Below are positions 42,446 through 50,894 of a stretch of 64,000 bases of DNA, piece after piece. The position numbers and the translations under genes were made by a program. Source of the stretch: Pseudomonas floridensis (lineage in GTDB: Bacteria; Pseudomonadota; Gammaproteobacteria; Pseudomonadales; Pseudomonadaceae); assembly GCF_002087235.1 (NCBI RefSeq), contig NZ_MUIO01000021.1, positions 1 through 64,000 of the forward strand, given 5' to 3'. Numbering within the stretch: position 1 is the first letter of the stretch; each line of letters opens with the position of its first letter. The notes under the pieces are model-generated. The model saw nothing but the letters and a program-made list of their open reading frames with translations, ran no database searches and was not told where the DNA came from.

Positions 42446-43902
42446 AAGGTGCACAGACGTTTGCCAATTACGTCAGACAGGACATTAGTGAGTATGCGGG
42501 TAACCCGCTTATCGAAGCTTTGCCTCCGATATTGTCGGAGGCCGCGGCTGTTGAGCTGATCTCGAATTTTCCTCAGCCGGTGGATCCGAAAGAGCTGACG
42601 CTCGAAGGAGCCACTCGAATTCACTGTATCGACCGGCTAAGAACCGTGGTACAGCCGTTTTTGCTACATCTGGAACTGGAGGCCCTGTTCTCACTGCTCA
42701 TTCGTCGAGGGTATGTTGGGCGTAACCCGATGTCGCCCGCTACCGTCCGGCATTTGCATTCTTTATCGGGAGCTCAGCGTTACCACGATGCGTTCAAGTC
42801 CACTGCAGAAACGTTTACCGTCGTCGGCCTGAGCGGCATTGGCAAGTCGACGGCGCTCCACGCCATCTTGAGCCTTTATCCACAGACAATCCGTCATGAG
42901 CGCTATGAGGGAAAGCAGTTTGTTCATACCCAAATCACATGGCTGAAGCTTGACTGCCCTCGGGATGGATCGCTGGCTGGGTTTTGCCAGCAGTTTTTTT
43001 ATGCGGTTGGTGACGCTCTAGGAGATAAGGACTACCACAAGCGCTACAGGCATCGAAACATCAATGATGCGCTGCAACAGATGGAGCAGGTGGCCAGCAC
43101 GTTTTTCATCGGCGCCTTGTTGATCGACGAGCTGCAAAACCTCCACCTGGCGAAAACCGGTGGTAAAGAGAGCATGCTGAATTTTTTCCTGCACTTGGTA
43201 AACAACATCGGTATCCCGGTGGTTTTCAGTGGCACGAACTCGACGATCAGCCTGTTCTCAGAAGCCATGCGGACTGCTCGCCGAGTCTGTGGTGCCGGTA
43301 CGCTCGAATTCAAACGATTCGAAAAGGATGATGAGGAGTGGCGGTTGTTAGTCGAAAATCTCTGGAGCTATCAGTGGTGCAAGCAGACGGCTGAGCTGAC
43401 CGACGAGATTTTTGACTCGCTGTATGAGCACACTCAAGGCGTCACGGATTTCCTAGTCAAGCTGCTGGTATTGAGTCAGCGTTATGCGGTCCAGAGTGGC
43501 TCGGAGTGTTTGACTGCCGAGATCCTGGTGAAGGTAAGCAACTCAAAAATGCAGATTCTAAAGCCAGCCCTTTCAGCTCTGCGTAGCCGTGATCCGAAGC
43601 GAATGCGACAGTTTGACGATTTGCTGCCGATTGAGGATCAGCTGAGCGAAATGATGGTTTTCGATGGATTGGCACGAGAGGATCGCCTCACCTTGCTTCG
43701 AAGCGTTGTATCCCGTGAGAAGCCGGCAGACCCATCTCCGACCATTTTTGCGAAAGATCACCCATCGCCGATTGCTACTGCTGTGGAAAACTCAGAGGCT
43801 AAAGCGCTTAGCGAACATGACTCTCCCCTCGACGCTCTGCGCGCTGCGGGCTGGCTCAACGAGGACCTGTTTGAGTTCTCACCGATGTATCACAAAGCGT
43901 GA
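42442..43902 (+). CDS. tnsC: Tn7-like AAA+ regulator TnsC
   Basis: 486 residues (Tn7 TnsC 555). Walker A VVGLSGIGKST (about 129-137), Walker B GALLIDELQNL (D229-E230), sensor-like FSGTNSTISLF. TnsC forms rings on target DNA and links the TniQ-type target selectors to TnsAB. The C-terminal 90 residues are low-complexity. It overlaps tnsB; tniQ follows after 16 bp. Confidence 0.92.
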   Translation: MKGAQTFANYVRQDISEYAGNPLIEALPPILSEAAAVELISNFPQPVDPKELTLEGATRIHCIDRLRTVVQPFLLHLELEALFSLLIRRGYVGRNPMSPATVRHLHSLSGAQRYHDAFKSTAETFTVVGLSGIGKSTALHAILSLYPQTIRHERYEGKQFVHTQITWLKLDCPRDGSLAGFCQQFFYAVGDALGDKDYHKRYRHRNINDALQQMEQVASTFFIGALLIDELQNLHLAKTGGKESMLNFFLHLVNNIGIPVVFSGTNSTISLFSEAMRTARRVCGAGTLEFKRFEKDDEEWRLLVENLWSYQWCKQTAELTDEIFDSLYEHTQGVTDFLVKLLVLSQRYAVQSGSECLTAEILVKVSNSKMQILKPALSALRSRDPKRMRQFDDLLPIEDQLSEMMVFDGLAREDRLTLLRSVVSREKPADPSPTIFAKDHPSPIATAVENSEAKALSEHDSPLDALRAAGWLNEDLFEFSPMYHKA

Positions 43903-43918
43903 GTAGGAGGGGGGTGAA

Positions 43919-45586
43919 GTGCACGTTAAACTCCATTTCTTCCCCGCCGCGTTTCCCGACGAGACGCTGCACAGCGTGATTTCTCGTTATGCCCGTCTTT
44001 GCGGTGTTCGTAATTGCCAAGCAGCATTTGCCGGACTGAAATCGGCGGCAGCTTTTTCGCAAAATGTGGCATTCCCGAGTCACTTAGGGGATTTTGTCGA
44101 CGCGCTACCCAGCGGTACCGAGCTATCGGTAGCCGAGGTCCTGATGCGCCACACATTACTACCCTATTACGCGCCGTTTTTGAGGGTGAGCCAGGTTGAA
44201 CACGCTCGGACGCTGATGACCGCTGATGGTAAAGGCTTGATGTTAAAGCTGGGCGTCAACGCGAGCCGTATTGGATTCGCCTCCCGAGTGCGGTTATGCC
44301 CAGAATGTATCGCCCAAGATCAGGCTCAACGGGGAGTCGCTTACTGGCACAGGGTCCACATGCTTCCAGGCGTGCTTGTATGTCCGCATCACGGCACGTC
44401 ACTCAGGATCCTTGATCCTCGCTGGTCCAGCCGCAGCTCTCGACAACTCAATCTGCCCAGTGATGAGAATGTGCAAGCACACACAGTACTTCTCGACACC
44501 CCGTTGCGGTGCATGCCACCGCTTCACGAAATAGCGTTGTGCTCACTTCAGGTCCTCGAGTCTGAAGTCACTGCTTTGTCGGCCGAGGCGGTGCGCTTCA
44601 TGCTTTTACACAGGGCAACGCAGCTCAACCTTGCTTCTGATAACCATCGCCTGCACCTGCATATGCTGGCGCAGCACATGGCCGATTTTTTTGCCGCACT
44701 CCCGCGAGAATGGGAATTTTCTATACTCGGAGATGTTCGTGCAGGTACACCCGCCTCATGGGTCACGAAGCTGCTTCGTACGCCTATAACCTCTCACCAT
44801 CCGCTCAAATACATTTTATTGGCCGGTGCTCTGGGCGTTGAAATGGTGAGCTTGCTGCATGGTCAATGCCCAGTGAAACAGGCGGTGGCATGTGATCCGA
44901 AAGCTCACATTCGGCTTCACGCGCGCCTTTCTCCGGTGATGCCTGGTGAAGGCCTGGACTGTTCGTCAGCCGCTGTGTGGGAACATGCTCTTGAAGGAGC
45001 TGATGCCAAAAAGATCGCCACCGTTCTAGGCGTTTCATCAGCGTATGTCTATCGTCACATCCGAAATGTACCCGGCGGGCAAGATGCTTGGAGGGAGGCA
45101 CGATTTCACATTGAGCTATGCGCAAGACGCGCGGCTTTCGAGGCTGATTATCGATTCTACAAAGCACATGCATGCAGGGGGTATGCGTGGCTGTATCGCC
45201 ACGATAAGCAGTGGCTTTCGGAGTCAACTGCAAACCCAAGCCCCCATCGTACGCCTCGTCTAAATAGCACCGAAATGTTCGCTGCCCTCGATGCGAGACT
45301 GGCCGGCGAAGTCCGTCAGTGTGCCGACGCGCTTTATGCTCTTGCGGGTAAGCCTGTCCGCATTTCGCGTACCAGGATAGGTCGGGAGCTTCATGTTCTT
45401 TCTCGCTTCGAAAAGCAGCTCTGCAAGCTTCCTCTATGTGCAGCAATGCTCGAAAAAGTATGTGAACCAATCGAAGGCTTTCACGATAGGCGTCTGCGAT
45501 GGGCTAGATGCCAATTGCTCTCGGAGGGCAAGCCTGTATCACGTTCTTCGCTCTACCGGGTCGCGAGCATTCGACCCATGCTGTAA
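43919..45586 (+). CDS. TniQ/TnsD-family target selector 1
   Basis: 555 residues from GTG 43919 (SD AGGAGGGGG; Tn7 TnsD has 508). N-terminal TniQ domain (FPDETLHSVISRYA), then the zinc motif VRLCPEC...YWHRVHMLPGVLVCPHHGTSL. The C-terminal two-thirds, with HTH-like GADAKKIATVLGVSSAYVYRHI, would recognise the attachment site. As the fourth gene of the tns operon it is the likely TnsD counterpart. Its target is unknown. Confidence 0.88.
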   Translation: MHVKLHFFPAAFPDETLHSVISRYARLCGVRNCQAAFAGLKSAAAFSQNVAFPSHLGDFVDALPSGTELSVAEVLMRHTLLPYYAPFLRVSQVEHARTLMTADGKGLMLKLGVNASRIGFASRVRLCPECIAQDQAQRGVAYWHRVHMLPGVLVCPHHGTSLRILDPRWSSRSSRQLNLPSDENVQAHTVLLDTPLRCMPPLHEIALCSLQVLESEVTALSAEAVRFMLLHRATQLNLASDNHRLHLHMLAQHMADFFAALPREWEFSILGDVRAGTPASWVTKLLRTPITSHHPLKYILLAGALGVEMVSLLHGQCPVKQAVACDPKAHIRLHARLSPVMPGEGLDCSSAAVWEHALEGADAKKIATVLGVSSAYVYRHIRNVPGGQDAWREARFHIELCARRAAFEADYRFYKAHACRGYAWLYRHDKQWLSESTANPSPHRTPRLNSTEMFAALDARLAGEVRQCADALYALAGKPVRISRTRIGRELHVLSRFEKQLCKLPLCAAMLEKVCEPIEGFHDRRLRWARCQLLSEGKPVSRSSLYRVASIRPML

Positions 45587-45957
45587 TCCAGCTGGACATT
45601 CCCCCTCCATCTAAAAAAGTTCTAAATCAATTCACCATAAACCCATTATTTTGCTGTTAATGAAAAAATTCACCTCCAGAAAAGGTCCGGCATACCATCA
45701 CGATCAGCATGTAAACGTACTAACCCGCGATCAACCGAAATAGTTTTGCAACCGGCATGGGCTGACCTACGCGGGTTTATCGATACGTGTTTTGTATTCG
45801 AGGAATACGGGCGCGGCAGGATTTAGATGAATTCACTACGATTCAAAGTTGAGCGGCTGTGTCATTTTCAAATCCAGACCGGATACAGAATTTTAGGGGT
45901 TGCATATATACTGCCCCCGGATGCACATTCTCTTCGAGCCCTACCTTTAATCGGTAA
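45587..45957. other. 371-bp region between the two tniQ genes
   Basis: No gene seen. AT-rich around 45610-45670. It contains TGTCATTTTCAAATCC (about 45859), which resembles the start of Tn5053/Tn402-type ends, and TTGCATATATACT (about 45901) which may be the promoter of the second tniQ. It could mark an older junction between two elements. Confidence 0.4.
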
Positions 45958-47592
45958 ATGATGTCTGATCTATTATTTTTCCCCGTTTCGATGCCGGATG
46001 AAATGCTTTACTCTCGTGTCACCCGATATCACTATCTGTCAGGTAACAGAACCGCGACGGAAACCTATCGCGATTTGTTCGCATCGAAACCCTTTTGCAT
46101 CGGTGGCATCGTACCCAAGCAGATCGAGAGGCTCGCGCACAGGCTGCCGGGGCAATCGGAGAGCAATCTCGCAGAGTTGATCAGTAGCAATACTACTTTT
46201 CCTGCTTACCGGCCGTTTCTTGGCGTTAAGCAGGGGCCGGAGAACGACGTAGGGCCACTGGGTTATGACGGGGTGGTACGGGTGCCCCGCAGAGAAGAGT
46301 CCACCCATGGCAAGGCTAAGCTTTGTCCTACCTGCGTTCAGGAAGATTTGATTGAGCGGGGTTCTGCCTACTGGCATCGATCTCACCAGATACCCGGTGT
46401 TGCCGTCTGTTGGCGTCATGGCGACGCATTGATCCATGCCTGCCCCGAGTGCTCTCGCCCGTTCTACCGTAAATTGAAGCTGCTTCCCAATCTGACTGAG
46501 CCATGTGCATGCGGCTGGAGCCCGTTAAACAGCGCAGCAATACACAAGGGGTCAAAGATGGAACAGAAAGTCGCTCTGTTCGCACACGATATCCTGCAAC
46601 GCAATATCCCTCCGATAGGCAGTACGGTATTGAGTTCGTGCTACGTCCGCCAATGCAAGAAGCGCGGATTCATTTTCGGAAAAAATGCGGGTATTGCAAA
46701 ACTGTTCGACAGCATCCAAAGCGCTTACGGCGACGAGCTTTTGGCGCAAATTGATCCGGCCTATAACACCGGGAAGCATGAGCAATGGATCCGGCTCAAA
46801 TCAGACAAAGGTCAGCTAAATATGCCGCTCGCGCGGCATTTGATCATTGCTCTTCACTTGTTTTCCAGTGCAGATGGCTTTGAAGAGGCTCTGAAAAATG
46901 AGTCTATCCTGCTGAGTGCCGCTGTTTCTCCGCGAGCGCCCAAAGTCGAAGAATCGCGTCTAAGCCAAAAAACTAGATATCGCCAAAAAATCGAGTTGCT
47001 TTTAGCGCTACGTACCGATGCCGATATCGAGTACCTCTGGAAGAAGGCGTACAAACCTACGCAATGGATTCTAGAAAATGATAACGCATGGTTAATGGCA
47101 AAACTCCATGCACCTAAAAAAGCTACAGTTAAGGTCGAAAAGTCCATCGACTCAAGAGACGACGCCTATGCAGCCCTTATCGAAGCGGGCGTAGATGAGC
47201 TGTATAAAGTTACGAAAGATCCGAAGAGAGTGAACATTCGGAATTTACAATCGCTGCTCCCAGGTTCGTTACCTCATGAGCTGGATCTACGCAAGCAGAG
47301 GTTCCCTCTTACTTATCAACAGATCAAGATTCATCAGGAGTCAGTATGGCATTTCCGTCTAAGAACTTTAGTGTGGACTGTCTCTGAACTCATCAGGATG
47401 AAGCTCCCCGTGAATTACTCGACGGTAAGATTGACCTCAGCGGTATCAAGCAAGGTTTTCCTGGCTTTTTGCAGTTTCTTCGAGTGGGATCTGGAAAGCC
47501 TGGCAAGAACCGGGGTCGACGCGGAGGTCCTGCTCAGGTCTACCGGCGTATCGAGGAATTGGGAGGGACCACCGGTTCAAATAAGCTTTTGA
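45958..47592 (+). CDS. TniQ-family target selector 2
   Basis: 544 residues; ATG at 45958 or 45961. The same N-terminal TniQ layout (FPVSMPDEMLYSRVTRYH) and zinc motif (AKLCPTCVQED...YWHRSHQIPGVAVCWRHGDAL, then CPECSRPF and CACGW) are present. The rest differs from the first TniQ, so it should read another target or partner. It has its own upstream region, so it is expressed separately. Dual-TniQ elements in other bacteria use one protein per target pathway. Confidence 0.85.
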   Translation: MMSDLLFFPVSMPDEMLYSRVTRYHYLSGNRTATETYRDLFASKPFCIGGIVPKQIERLAHRLPGQSESNLAELISSNTTFPAYRPFLGVKQGPENDVGPLGYDGVVRVPRREESTHGKAKLCPTCVQEDLIERGSAYWHRSHQIPGVAVCWRHGDALIHACPECSRPFYRKLKLLPNLTEPCACGWSPLNSAAIHKGSKMEQKVALFAHDILQRNIPPIGSTVLSSCYVRQCKKRGFIFGKNAGIAKLFDSIQSAYGDELLAQIDPAYNTGKHEQWIRLKSDKGQLNMPLARHLIIALHLFSSADGFEEALKNESILLSAAVSPRAPKVEESRLSQKTRYRQKIELLLALRTDADIEYLWKKAYKPTQWILENDNAWLMAKLHAPKKATVKVEKSIDSRDDAYAALIEAGVDELYKVTKDPKRVNIRNLQSLLPGSLPHELDLRKQRFPLTYQQIKIHQESVWHFRLRTLVWTVSELIRMKLPVNYSTVRLTSAVSSKVFLAFCSFFEWDLESLARTGVDAEVLLRSTGVSRNWEGPPVQISF

Positions 47593-47770
47593 GGGCATCT
47601 TTGTTCCGTCACCGTCTGCCAACCTTGGGTGTTAACAAAAATCCTATCTGGCTTGAAAGCGTAAATGCGGGGTAGCGTCCACCTTTCACATTAGTAACCT
47701 TCGCGGCAGCTTTCTGAAAGCTTTCACTTGTTACTCTTTAACTCAGTAAATTGAGCTTTAGGAGAAAATC

Positions 47771-48112
47771 ATGAAAGCAATGACAGCAGTGAAAGCGTTT
47801 TGCGCCGCTTCGATTTTGACCTTATCTTCATTAGCCATGGCTGAAGGAGGCGGTGACCGCGTGTATGGTCGAATGATGCAAGAGAACCAACAAGCAATGG
47901 AGCAATATGCCTCAAGGAACGGCAAGACTCCTCCTGAAGTTGTTCATTATGAATATGGTATGAACCTCGATATCCAGAAGGTCGTCAGTGTCACGCAAGC
48001 CAATAAAACCTGTGGGGTTGCTCCTTCACGCATGACCTATGAAGACTCTACGGGCAAGCTTAACACCGTGGAATATAAGGTCATGGCCGACAACTGCCCC
48101 CATGGAAGCTAG
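47771..48112 (+). CDS. PtrA-N-terminus/DUF2790 periplasmic protein
   Basis: 113 residues. Signal peptide to about residue 24, then AEGGGDRVYGRM, the start shared with PtrA-type proteins, then a DUF2790 domain (VHYEYGMNLDIQKVVSV, CGVAPSRMTYEDSTG, MADNCPHGS) with two cysteines. SD AGGAG. DUF2790 proteins are common in Pseudomonas; role in metal response is inferred from context. No cop box is seen in its leader. Confidence 0.75.
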   Translation: MKAMTAVKAFCAASILTLSSLAMAEGGGDRVYGRMMQENQQAMEQYASRNGKTPPEVVHYEYGMNLDIQKVVSVTQANKTCGVAPSRMTYEDSTGKLNTVEYKVMADNCPHGS

Positions 48113-48326
48113 ACAATGAAAATTATTTAAGAACTGCATAATTTTCCTTTGTCCGAAACTAGCTTACTGCTCGCTGACGTAGAAGTAATTTTCAGGAAAG
48201 CCTGAAGTTATCCACTTTATGAAATCATGTCCGTCAGTCGAGGGGTTTCTAACGTGCAGTAAACAATTGCTCGACCACCTGATACATCCCGCCTCCTTGT
48301 TTTTCCTTTGGTTTGGGAGGTGGCTT

Positions 48327-48350
48327 AGGCGCCCTAGTGGCGCCTTTTTT
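48327..48350 (+). terminator. Rho-independent terminator
   Basis: AGGCGCCctagtGGCGCCT followed by six T. It lies 215 bp after the DUF2790 gene, in the gene-free stretch 48113-48417, and faces the 3' end of the cop operon. Nothing else is seen in that stretch. Confidence 0.8.
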
Positions 48351-48417
48351 ACGTTCGAAATGAGCTATGTCCTCTGCACGGCCATGACCTTCACCATGCA
48401 GGAGCGAGATTAGAAGA

Positions 48418-48885
48418 TCAGTTTTCGGGGTATTCAGCGACGACGTGGTCTGTGCCTGCCTTTGACAAGCCGATTACCTTATACGCGTCATGTTTCCCGT
48501 CCACTTCCATTCCTGGGGAGCCGGCCGGCATGCCTGGAACGGCAATCCCGAGCAGGTCATCACGTTTGCTCATCGCAATGATTTGCTCGGCGGGCACGTG
48601 ACCTTCAACAAACTTTCCGTTGATGGTTGCTGTGTGACAGGACGAGAGCTCAGGAGAAATTCCGAGACCGCGCTTGATCGCGCTCATGTTGGTTTCCACG
48701 TGATCAACGACGGTAAAGCCGCTGGCTTCAAGGTGCTGGACCCATTTCTTGCAGCACCCGCAATTAGCGTCGCGATGTACATCGATCGTCAATGGCTCTG
48801 CTGCGTGACTGGCTGAACTGATGAACAGAGCCACGAAAGCAGCGAGACGAAGTGCCCGTCTGCGACGAAGAGAATTATTTCGCAT
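48418..48885 (-). CDS. DUF411 (CopG-like) copper protein
   Basis: 155 residues from ATG 48885. Signal peptide about 1-33 (RLAAFVALFISSASHA), then the DUF411 domain: HRDANCGCCKKWVQHL, later SSCHTATINGKFVEGHVPA. The Cys-rich motif is thought to bind copper in the periplasm. The ATG overlaps the stop of the cytochrome c gene upstream. Last gene of the copA operon. Confidence 0.87.
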   Translation of the reverse strand: MRNNSLRRRRALRLAAFVALFISSASHAAEPLTIDVHRDANCGCCKKWVQHLEASGFTVVDHVETNMSAIKRGLGISPELSSCHTATINGKFVEGHVPAEQIIAMSKRDDLLGIAVPGMPAGSPGMEVDGKHDAYKVIGLSKAGTDHVVAEYPEN

Positions 48886-49678
48886 GGGTATGTTCCTTCC
48901 CATCAGTATGTGTATGTGATTTGGGCTGTACGGTTGGAGTCGGGGCCGCGTCATCTGAAGCTTCCCTACCCTTATGATCGGCGTGGTCAGCAGGCTCCTT
49001 TGCAGATGGCGCTGCGGAGGGGCCATGGGCATGTGCCGTGTTTTTCTCGTCATCATGAGCGCGGACTTCCGCCCTTTGGTCGGCAGCACCTGCGCCACTT
49101 TGCCCCTGGATCGTTCCATGCTGACCCTCATGGTTGTGCATCACGCTTTCGCCACCACCGTGTTGATGGCCACTGCTACTCGTGATCAGAGCTTTGTATT
49201 GCTCTGCATCCAGTGACGGAAGCTGCTGGAGAAATGCAACCATCCCCCATACGTAGGGATCGGCCATGCTTTTGCCCCACGCGGGCATGCCGGTGGATTT
49301 GATTCCGTGTTTGATGATCCAAAAAGCTGCAGCTGGGTGCCCGTCGACGCCCAGTTTCGAAAGATTCGGAGGTGCAGGGTAAAGGCTGTTACTCAGTTCG
49401 GTGCCTGCAAGCCCCGGAGCCAAATGGCAACCGACACACATCGAGTTGTAGTTGCCAGCACCTTCACGGATGAGAGCTTCTTGGCTCAGGTCGGGGACCT
49501 GAATGTCGCGCGAGCGCACGTGTATCGAGCGATCCCGAGCAATAGAAAGTAGCGCGTAGACGGGGGCAGAGTGGGGATCATCCGCCCCGACATTGATCAC
49601 GCCGAAATACACCACGCCGGCAGCCGCTGCTACGGTGGCCAGACCAGCAGCTATTAGTGCCTTCAGTGTAATCTTCAT
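48875..49678 (-). CDS. Periplasmic c-type cytochrome with His-rich tail
   Basis: 267 residues. N-terminal membrane anchor or signal, one haem site CVGCH followed by the usual PAPPNLS loop and the distal Met region (KSTGMPAWGKSMADP), then about 100 residues rich in His, Asp and Ala that could bind metal. Such cytochromes occur in Pseudomonas cop operons between copB and DUF411. It is 9 bp from copB. Confidence 0.85.
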   Translation of the reverse strand: MKITLKALIAAGLATVAAAAGVVYFGVINVGADDPHSAPVYALLSIARDRSIHVRSRDIQVPDLSQEALIREGAGNYNSMCVGCHLAPGLAGTELSNSLYPAPPNLSKLGVDGHPAAAFWIIKHGIKSTGMPAWGKSMADPYVWGMVAFLQQLPSLDAEQYKALITSSSGHQHGGGESVMHNHEGQHGTIQGQSGAGAADQRAEVRAHDDEKNTAHAHGPSAAPSAKEPADHADHKGREASDDAAPTPTVQPKSHTHTDGKEHTHAK

Positions 49679-49687
49679 GCCCGGTTC

Positions 49688-50629
49688 TCAGAACCACATC
49701 CGTATACCGGCGACAAAGCGTGCCTCGCTGGCATCTTCACCTTCCTCACGTGCAAAGTCTGCCGTATTGCCATAGGAACGGCTCCAACTCACCCCGATAT
49801 AAGGGGCAAATTGGCGGACAATCTCATAACGCAATCGGAGCCCCACTTCGGTGTTGGCTAATCCGGACCCGATGCCGCGCTGAGGGTCATTCTTCTCATA
49901 AAAATTGACCTCGGCCGTCGGCTGCAAGATCAATCGATTCGTCAGCAGAATGTCGTAATCGCCTTCCAGTCGAGCAGCCGATTGACCGTTCTCACCGATG
50001 TAGGCAGTTGCTTCGGCCTCGAAGTTGTAGAGGGCCATGCCCTGAATGCCGAGTGCGGCCCAGGTTTGAGGGGACCCTGGTTTGAAATCCTGTCGTACAC
50101 CGGTGACGACGTCCCACCACGGTCCGATGGAGTGCCCCCAGAGCGCGGATAATTCAGCGCTTTCCGTCACGCCATTGGTACGTTCGCCTTCCGAGCGCAA
50201 CCACAGTCGATCAATGTCACCGCCGATCCATCCTTTCGCATCCCAGGCCAACGCACTACCGTTGTCAGCATCCTGGTATTCAAACTTATCCAGCAGCATG
50301 AAAGAGTTGATTGTTTTGTCGTGGACACCATGACCAGCGACATCTGGGAAGGCGGCTGCACGGTCAGCATCGGTAAGAACGGGGATAGGGGTTCGACTGG
50401 TTGTCGTCGTCCCTTCATCCATACTTTCCATGCCGGTCATTTGACCGTCGTCCATTTTCATCTTGCTGTGCTCCATAGCCCCCATGTTGCTATGGTCCAT
50501 CGCTCCCATGGAGCCATGGTTCATCTTGGAGTGATCCATCTCTTCAGCGGCGTGAGCCACGGCAAAGAAGACAGGACTCGTAGAAACTGCCAATACCATC
50601 AACGTTGGGCGTAAAAAATTCCTGGTCAT
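49688..50629 (-). CDS. copB: Outer-membrane copper resistance protein CopB
   Basis: 313 residues from ATG 50629. Signal peptide (to AHAAEE), a Met/His-rich linker ([19 protein letters not shown] and similar) and a beta-barrel ([20 protein letters not shown]...FVAGIRMWF) ending in an aromatic residue, as in CopB. It binds or exports copper at the outer membrane. It overlaps nothing but lies 5 bp from the small gene upstream. Confidence 0.92.
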   Translation of the reverse strand: MTRNFLRPTLMVLAVSTSPVFFAVAHAAEEMDHSKMNHGSMGAMDHSNMGAMEHSKMKMDDGQMTGMESMDEGTTTTSRTPIPVLTDADRAAAFPDVAGHGVHDKTINSFMLLDKFEYQDADNGSALAWDAKGWIGGDIDRLWLRSEGERTNGVTESAELSALWGHSIGPWWDVVTGVRQDFKPGSPQTWAALGIQGMALYNFEAEATAYIGENGQSAARLEGDYDILLTNRLILQPTAEVNFYEKNDPQRGIGSGLANTEVGLRLRYEIVRQFAPYIGVSWSRSYGNTADFAREEGEDASEARFVAGIRMWF

Positions 50630-50633
50630 GATC

Positions 50634-50882
50634 TCAATCCGCCTTCTTGTTTTCTTGGTCATGATCCATCGACTCATGGCGCATCTTGGTATGAGGCATC
50701 GTCGCGTGATTCGGCGTTGCCTCGTTTGACGTGGTCGCAGTCTTGTTCGGCGCATCCGCAGAAGTAGCAGGTGAAGGATCACCACGTTCTTCGACTGCCA
50801 ATGCTACGCAGGAGAATCCACCCATCAGGCCAAAGGCAAAGAGGCAACCGACCAGCGATTTACGATTTAGGTGTGTGCTCAC
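50634..50882 (-). CDS. Small periplasmic protein of cop operon
   Basis: 82 residues: a signal peptide ([20 protein letters not shown]) and a short tail rich in T, N, H and M ([17 protein letters not shown]). It lies between copA and copB. Likely to bind copper through Met and His; no family name known to me. Confidence 0.7.
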   Translation of the reverse strand: MSTHLNRKSLVGCLFAFGLMGGFSCVALAVEERGDPSPATSADAPNKTATTSNEATPNHATMPHTKMRHESMDHDQENKKAD

Positions 50883-50894
50883 AGATCGTCTCCT

